Assembly (NCBI GenBank): GCA_016867055.1
Contig: VGKN01000063.1
Coordinates: 1-7,897, forward strand
Direction: 5' to 3'
Length of the DNA stretch: 7,897 nt
Source of the DNA: Candidatus Omnitrophota bacterium
GTDB lineage: Bacteria > Omnitrophota > Koll11 > VGKN01
Below the pieces are notes generated by a model. It ran no database searches and had not been told where the DNA came from. It was given only the letters and a program-made list of their open reading frames with translations. Shown here in pieces: positions 6,001 through 7,897 of the stretch. The stretch's first letter is position 1, and every line of letters begins with the position of its first letter. Made by a program: the position numbers and the translations under genes.

Positions 6001-7897
6001 CAGCAGCACTGATTGCCGGAGGCTCGGCAGCAGCATTTCATTATCCTGTTTTGCTTAAAGATACCCCCATCTTAGCGGTTATAAGAGGATTTGGTTCAAT
6101 ACCACTTGCCGAACTCGCTATAGGCCTATCGCGAAGAGAATCCTTGGAGGATATTAAGGGTCTTGTCCTTGCAGACTCAGCAGGGGTTATGAGATTTAAT
6201 CCTAAGCAGCAGCCCTATGATATTGGTTATCTTAGACTAACAAGTATAGCAAATCGTCCAGAATACGTCCCTTATAGAGAAAGATATTGGCCTTTAATAG
6301 ATAGAGCCACTTCCAGGATACATCCACATATAATTGACCGCGATCCACTTTTGAACCTTCGTTCTGGGCGTCTACATACGGAGTATTTTTGTCCCGGGGA
6401 GTGCATATATTGTGCCTATACGCGCTGGACTATGGAGCAGATGTTTGAAGGCAGCCAGCCAGCCTACTTTTTAAGTCCAGAGCTTATGGTGAGGCAGATT
6501 GAGGATTTTGTAGCAAAATACCCTCAACCAGATGGGATAGAGTTTATTTGGTTCTTGGATGGGGATTTGGCTGTATCGCCAAGCAGACTTGAATGTTTCT
6601 GTGAGCTTATGATTGAACATTTTAATGGTAATCCGCCTCTTTGGGGTGGATTTATCCGCCCAGAGGCCTGTTCAGAAAGCCTCCTTAAAAAGATGCATAC
6701 TGCTGGGTGTAGGCAACTTTTTATAGGAGGAGAAAATTTTTCTGAAAGAGTTTGGACCAGTCTTAGACGCAGATCTGTGAGAACAGAGGCTTCGCCAAAA
6801 GAGGTTATCAATAGCGCTACTCATAATGCTATGAGTGCAGGGATTCAGATTATCGCAAGCTTTATCCTCTTTCCACCGGAAGCGCAGCTGTCAGATGCAT
6901 TAGTTACAATAGAAGAAACAACAAACCTTATTGGTAAAGGAGTCTATCCGCTTATCTTTACGACGTTAGAACCTCGGGGCGGAGCAGAGATTACTGCTAG
7001 GGCATTATCAGGTGAATATAAATTAGAGTACATAGAAATCCCTCTTGATAGGGGTAGAAGAATTAAAACACCTATACGTATTTTGCCGAATTCGCCCAAG
7101 ATGCAGGAACTTGTTAAGATGATTTCAGAAGAGAAGGCGAGCTTAGAGACAGAATTAAAACGTGAGTATTGCTGGAACGATGCATATGATTTACCACAGT
7201 CTGTAGAGGTATCGTTGTTATTTAAAGCGGTACTCAGTTTAATTTCTCAAAGACCGGAAGACTTTTATAATCCTGAGGAAGTTTGGCCAGAGGATGCGCC
7301 GTGCCAACCAACTAATTTAAGGGAGTTTGTAAGTTATTTAGGTTTGTTAAGAACAAAGGTGGATGAGGCAATTGCCAGTGCCTTAGATTTTACCGAGGGT
7401 AAGGTAAGAACAATTTCAAATATAGAAGATATGGTTGAGGATATTGACAAAAGGTTTATTGGGGGTGATTCTGATATTACATCCATTTTTGTTGTTACAG
7501 AGCATATTTCTACCTCTGAGCATATAGACACCCTGCTTCGCACATTTAAAATTACATTACCTATTAGAGTAATAAATACAGATGTCTTAGCCTCAGAGTT
7601 ATCTAATATTGAACCATCTGGTAGAGTTGTGGTTGTGACTGATGATGTAGTAAATATTCGGAGGGTACTTATAGATGGAGACTTATATAAGAAAGTAATT
7701 CCTTACGTCTTAAGCAAAGTGCCTGAAATAAATCTTGAGTCCCCTGCCCCACCCGCCGCCACGCCCCTTACACCCACCTCCGCTGTTTCATGGATAAATC
7801 TGGGGGTAGCTCTGTTAGTTGGAGTAATCTGGCTTATGCTGCCAGGTAATCTCAACCTGCCCAATCTGGTTATAGCGGGCTTTATCTATTTTATCTC
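1..7897 (+). CDS. Giant multidomain glycosyltransferase / HAD / B12-binding-like radical SAM protein, partial at both ends
   Basis: A single frame (codons starting at base 3) is open across the entire window: 2,631 complete codons with no TAA, TAG or TGA. Neither start nor stop is present, so the true protein is longer at both ends. Reading left to right I see a GT1 C-terminal half, a HAD domain, a GT2 transferase, a GT4 transferase, a long unrecognised helical region, a cobalamin-binding-like domain, a radical SAM domain, an alpha/beta module and hydrophobic segments. Low-complexity or repeated linkers separate several of them. Conserved motifs stay in the same frame throughout, so this is not a chance open frame, and I see no frameshift. 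I found no convincing ribosome-binding site plus start at domain borders, which argues for one polypeptide. A likely overall role is multi-step synthesis of a surface glycan or glycolipid; that is inference. Length and architecture resemble giant proteins of Omnitrophota. Confidence 0.95.
3..359 (+). other. Domain: GT1-type (UDP-glycosyltransferase / MGT-like) C-terminal half, N-terminal half outside window
   Basis: Residues 1-119 match the nucleotide-sugar-binding C-terminal Rossmann half of GT-B glycosyltransferases of family GT1. The diagnostic stretch is ISHGGSGTVYQAL at residues 37-49, with H39-GGSGT forming the donor phosphate-binding loop. It is followed by EVPQLILPTHQDQ, whose D63-Q64 pair is the usual sugar-contacting DQ/EQ pair, and by a GLGAMLLPF strand. 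In the family this half binds the activated sugar donor and the N-terminal half binds the acceptor; that acceptor half must lie upstream of base 1. GT28 (MurG-like) enzymes share part of this pattern, but the HGGSGT and HQDQ motifs fit GT1 better. The acceptor cannot be judged. The domain is followed after only about 15 residues by the HAD domain. Confidence 0.88.
381..1040 (+). other. Domain: HAD-superfamily hydrolase (phosphatase-like) domain
   Basis: Residues 127-346. HAD motif I is DFDNTL at residues 135-140; D135 is the expected nucleophile and D137 the acid/base. A helical insertion, probably a cap of about 90 residues, follows. Motif II appears as the strand SIVIIS with S240 in the Ser/Thr position, motif III is probably K286 in RLNGK, and motif IV is a strand YVVDKEDL with D310 and D313 in place of the usual DD or DxxxD acids. 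Spacing between the motifs is normal for subfamily I (PSPase-like) enzymes. Such domains usually remove phosphate from small molecules such as sugar phosphates, phosphoserine or lipid phosphates. Lying between two glycosyltransferases, a phosphatase step in sugar or lipid-carrier metabolism is plausible but inferred. Motifs II and IV are divergent, so reduced or altered activity is possible. Confidence 0.75.
1041..1313 (+). other. Interdomain region between HAD and GT2, carrying repeat copy 1
   Basis: Residues 347-437 match no domain I recognise. They contain the segment LGEVPEINSKSLAP (residues 363-376), which is repeated near the end of the window. After it come a hydrophobic-amphipathic stretch (LYHCVFSVTVASRL) and a basic, beta-like stretch that leads into the GT2 domain. 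An ATG at 1287 lies just before the GT2 domain, but the bases upstream show no good Shine-Dalgarno sequence, so I do not treat it as a gene start. Confidence 0.6.
1089..1130 (+). repeat. Direct repeat copy 1 within linker (pair with 7710-7751)
   Basis: This stretch encodes LGEVPEINSKSLAP. Aligned without gaps to 7710-7751, 35 of 42 bases are identical by my count, including a perfect 17-base core, aagtgcctgaaataaat, at 1096-1112 and 7717-7733. Both copies are in the same reading frame. Both follow a folded domain, and both are followed by unstructured-looking or Ala/Pro-rich sequence, so the repeat marks a domain junction rather than a catalytic motif. Identity at DNA level, including conserved Ile and Pro codons, suggests common descent or recombination rather than chance. 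Confidence 0.75.
1314..2138 (+). other. Domain: GT2 family glycosyltransferase (rhamnosyltransferase / WbbL-like)
   Basis: Residues 438-712 form a complete GT-A fold transferase. The first strand is VAIVIPNYRG (residues 440-449), followed by CLDSLHKLTYKNWELVLVD, the classic N-terminal pattern of GT2 enzymes. The metal and nucleotide-sugar-binding DxD motif is SIDNDA, with D540 and D542. The acceptor-side motif is GWLTGACMLI (G626 to I635), followed by IGVFDDRYFYGAEEIELALR, whose E655-E656 occupy the catalytic ED position, and by a conserved histidine, H682, in SISHFS. Members transfer a sugar, often rhamnose, from a nucleotide donor to a lipid-linked or growing polysaccharide at the inner membrane face. 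All hallmark motifs are intact, so activity is likely. The exact sugar cannot be inferred. Confidence 0.92.
2139..2289 (+). other. Trp-rich hydrophobic segment after the GT2 domain
   Basis: Residues 713-763 begin with HWWSWWVRLWALRFVLVLAR: five tryptophans within nine residues after the histidine, then a Leu/Val/Ala stretch broken by arginines. GT2 enzymes of this type often have an amphipathic or re-entrant C-terminal helix that holds them on the cytoplasmic membrane face. The arginines argue against a simple transmembrane helix and favour an in-plane, monotopic one. A second hydrophobic run (LYTLYLGVIDGLLG) follows. This is a prediction from composition only. Confidence 0.55.
2290..2651 (+). 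other. Interdomain region between GT2 and GT4, unrecognised
   Basis: Residues 764-883 show no family I can name. The first part is mixed polar helix and strand. Around residues 827-852 there is a serine-containing break, SFSSP, followed by a short hydrophobic run (PILAALLIIIRAIVG). This run is too short and too interrupted by arginine to be a confident transmembrane helix. An acidic, coil-like stretch then leads into the GT4 domain. I see no start codon with a ribosome-binding site that would make the GT4 part a separate gene. Confidence 0.5.
2652..3989 (+). other. Domain: GT4 family glycosyltransferase (GT-B fold), complete
   Basis: Residues 884-1329. The N-terminal Rossmann half begins with a strand reading KTILRFAHVS and a glycine loop IGGVQRYLRDL (residues 897-907), the acceptor-side signature of GT4. 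A strand VDLIITHSIW and a segment IPYIVQNHVNND follow. The C-terminal half contains LLPGRVNIAKGHQDL, with P1140-G-R and K1147-G, and a strand FRVICVGPVE. The family's E-x7-E motif is KSEGLGRVLLEAQ, with E1229 and E1237. Then come NPVVAYNVGG and TGYLI. These are the standard donor-binding elements of retaining GT4 transferases, and all are intact. A hydrophobic insertion (residues 991-1010, VMPLVPILIHIPVINIIY) in the N-terminal half may touch the membrane. The domain probably extends a glycan or lipid-linked sugar; donor and acceptor are unknown. Confidence 0.93.
3990..4100 (+). other. Ser/Ala/Pro-rich linker between GT4 and helical region
   Basis: Residues 1330-1366 contain GSSSPASAQLPTSAPDEAAP, a typical flexible low-complexity linker. 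Bases 4017-4073 are 37/57 G+C by my count, clearly richer than the flanks, and are mostly C on the coding strand. The segment LPTSAP resembles LTPTSA in the linker at 7710-7790, so the two look related in style and possibly in origin. It separates a catalytic domain from a domain of unknown function. Confidence 0.75.
4101..5699 (+). other. Large alpha-helical region of unknown function
   Basis: Residues 1367-1899, about 530 residues, contain no motif I recognise. The sequence is almost entirely predicted helix: short amphipathic runs such as AQELIEARARLRILL, EEDILLLNDWLERFSRYW, RYLLAKARNALW and EEAMAYLREHY. It has few glycines, no metal-binding Cys/His cluster and no obvious transmembrane helix. 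It resembles a helical-repeat or scaffold domain more than an enzyme, but no repeat period is evident by eye. It lies directly before the cobalamin-binding-like domain, where some radical SAM proteins carry extra N-terminal helical domains. It could therefore be a substrate- or partner-binding part of that enzyme, or an independent unit. The frame stays open and codon usage resembles the neighbours, so it is truly coding. Confidence 0.6.
5700..6239 (+). other. Domain: cobalamin-binding-like Rossmann domain of a radical SAM enzyme
   Basis: Residues 1900-2079 have the layout of the N-terminal domain of B12-binding radical SAM proteins. There is a first strand PAVLFVPAPE, then PSPPLGIDRTASLLKLMGLRTIVCDV (P1932, G1935), equivalent to the common PPLG...L...G..V...D pattern. 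Next come a strand RFDVISINTN, the strand and turn ALIAGGSAA (G2006-G2007), and AVIRGFGSIPLAELAIGL with R2028-G-F-G where the family usually has RGEGE. After that, DIKGLVLADSAGVMRFNP matches the usual 'I.Gl......G.....NP' tail. The DxHxxG motif for base-off cobalamin binding is not visible, which is common in this subgroup. Whether cobalamin is really bound is uncertain, particularly with the altered GEGE element. Confidence 0.78.
6360..7100 (+). other. Domain: radical SAM domain (Elp3/MiaB/NifB-like fold) with intact 4Fe-4S motif
   Basis: Residues 2120-2366. The cluster motif is CPGECIYC, with C2130, C2134 and C2137 in the canonical C-x3-C-x2-C spacing and an aromatic residue before the last cysteine. 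These cysteines bind the 4Fe-4S cluster that cleaves S-adenosylmethionine. Further barrel elements follow in order: IEFIWFLDGDLAVSPSRL (strand 2 region), a strand ending GGFIRPE, then LLKKMHTAGCRQLFIGGE with E2244 in the usual 'G.Es' position. Next come AMSAGIQIIASFILFPP and a late strand YPLIFTTLEPRGG. Together with the preceding Rossmann domain this is the architecture of B12-dependent radical SAM methyltransferases and relatives such as BchE-like proteins. In a glycosyltransferase fusion, C-methylation or rearrangement of a sugar or lipid is conceivable but not shown. Confidence 0.9.
7101..7709 (+). other. C-terminal helical plus alpha/beta module after radical SAM, unrecognised
   Basis: Residues 2367-2569. 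The first part is helical and charged (residues about 2367-2485), in the position where B12-type radical SAM proteins often carry a C-terminal helical extension. The second part has alternating strands and helices: TSIFVVTEH, then LPIRVINTD, then GRVVVVTDDVVNIRR. The strands are short and hydrophobic and end in acidic residues, like a small Rossmann or receiver-like fold. I see no complete phospho-receiver signature and no nucleotide-binding loop, so no function is assigned. It ends directly at the second copy of the linker repeat. Confidence 0.5.
7710..7751 (+). repeat. Direct repeat copy 2 within linker (pair with 1089-1130)
   Basis: This stretch encodes LSKVPEINLESPAP, matching LGEVPEINSKSLAP at the first copy (10 of 14 residues identical). 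At DNA level 35 of 42 positions agree, including the 17-base core. Here the repeat runs straight into a longer C-rich Pro/Ala tract. It separates the radical SAM module from a membrane region. Confidence 0.75.
7740..7790 (+). other. C-rich Pro/Ala/Thr linker
   Basis: Residues 2580-2596 read SPAPPAATPLTPTSAVS, an extended flexible linker. Bases 7740-7784 are 34/45 G+C by my count, with 29 C and only 5 G on the coding strand, in sharp contrast to the A/T-rich neighbourhood. The segment LTPTSA resembles LPTSA in the linker at 4017-4073. The linker connects the preceding soluble module to the hydrophobic segments. Confidence 0.8.
7791..7897 (+). other. Hydrophobic, probably transmembrane segments, cut by window edge
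   Basis: Residues 2597-2613 (WINLGVALLVGVIWLML) form a good transmembrane helix candidate. A short turn (PGNLNLPN) follows, and then a second hydrophobic run (LVIAGFIYFIS) that continues beyond the window. This looks like the start of a helical hairpin or a multi-pass membrane domain. If so, the megaprotein is anchored at the cytoplasmic membrane, which suits glycosyltransferases acting on lipid-linked substrates. The domain cannot be identified from this fragment. Confidence 0.7.

Noticed and set aside
6524..6811. Open frame of 95 codons on the minus strand.
   Set aside because: It lies entirely opposite the radical SAM domain, whose motifs are conserved on the + strand; it shows no recognisable motif and is a shadow of the real frame.
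6820..6837. Perfect 7-base inverted repeat with a 4-base loop (actcata atgc tatgagt).
   Set aside because: It is inside the radical SAM coding sequence, has no T-tract after it and is short enough to occur by chance, so it is not called as a terminator or regulatory site.
7473..7680. Phosphoacceptor receiver domain in the C-terminal alpha/beta module.
   Set aside because: Strand order is suggestive, but the full set of acidic pocket, phosphoacceptor Asp, Thr/Ser and Lys positions could not be assigned.
1..7897. Possible recoded stop codons or alternative genetic code explaining the very long frame.
   Set aside because: None of the three stop triplets occurs in the main frame and tryptophan is encoded by TGG throughout; the standard code explains everything.

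Overview
The whole window lies inside one enormous protein-coding gene on the + strand. The frame whose codons begin at base 3 runs to the right edge without a stop (2,631 complete codons, 3-7895). It has no start or terminator in view, so both ends of the gene lie outside. No other gene, RNA gene, promoter, terminator or mobile element is supported. Residue numbers below are window-relative; residue n begins at base 3n.

The reading frame is a string of enzyme domains. In order: (1) the C-terminal, donor-binding half of a GT1/UDP-glycosyltransferase; (2) a HAD-superfamily hydrolase domain; (3) a linker carrying the first copy of a repeated sequence; (4) a GT2 glycosyltransferase of the rhamnosyltransferase type, followed by a Trp-rich, possibly membrane-attached segment; (5) a complete GT4 (GT-B fold) glycosyltransferase; (6) an Ala/Pro/Ser linker; (7) about 530 residues of alpha-helical sequence that I do not recognise; (8) a cobalamin-binding-like Rossmann domain joined to a radical SAM domain with an intact C-x3-C-x2-C cluster motif; (9) a helical plus alpha/beta module; (10) a C-rich Pro/Ala linker starting with the second copy of the repeated sequence; and (11) hydrophobic segments that open a membrane region running off the right edge.

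Together the domains suggest a multifunctional protein that builds or tailors a surface glycan or glycolipid: three glycosyltransferases, a phosphatase-like HAD domain and a radical SAM domain that could modify sugar or lipid. This pathway role is inference; acceptor and product cannot be read from the sequence.

The host is probably an uncultivated bacterium. Giant multidomain frames joined by Ser/Ala/Pro linkers, moderate-to-low GC, and heavy use of AGA/AGG (Arg) and ATA (Ile) codons fit Omnitrophota (candidate phylum OP3), a group known for very long genes. The assignment is tentative because no phylogenetic marker is present.

The most interesting points are the megaprotein itself, the 42-base imperfect direct repeat shared by two linkers 6.6 kb apart, the large unrecognised helical block, and a radical SAM domain fused to a set of glycosyltransferases.
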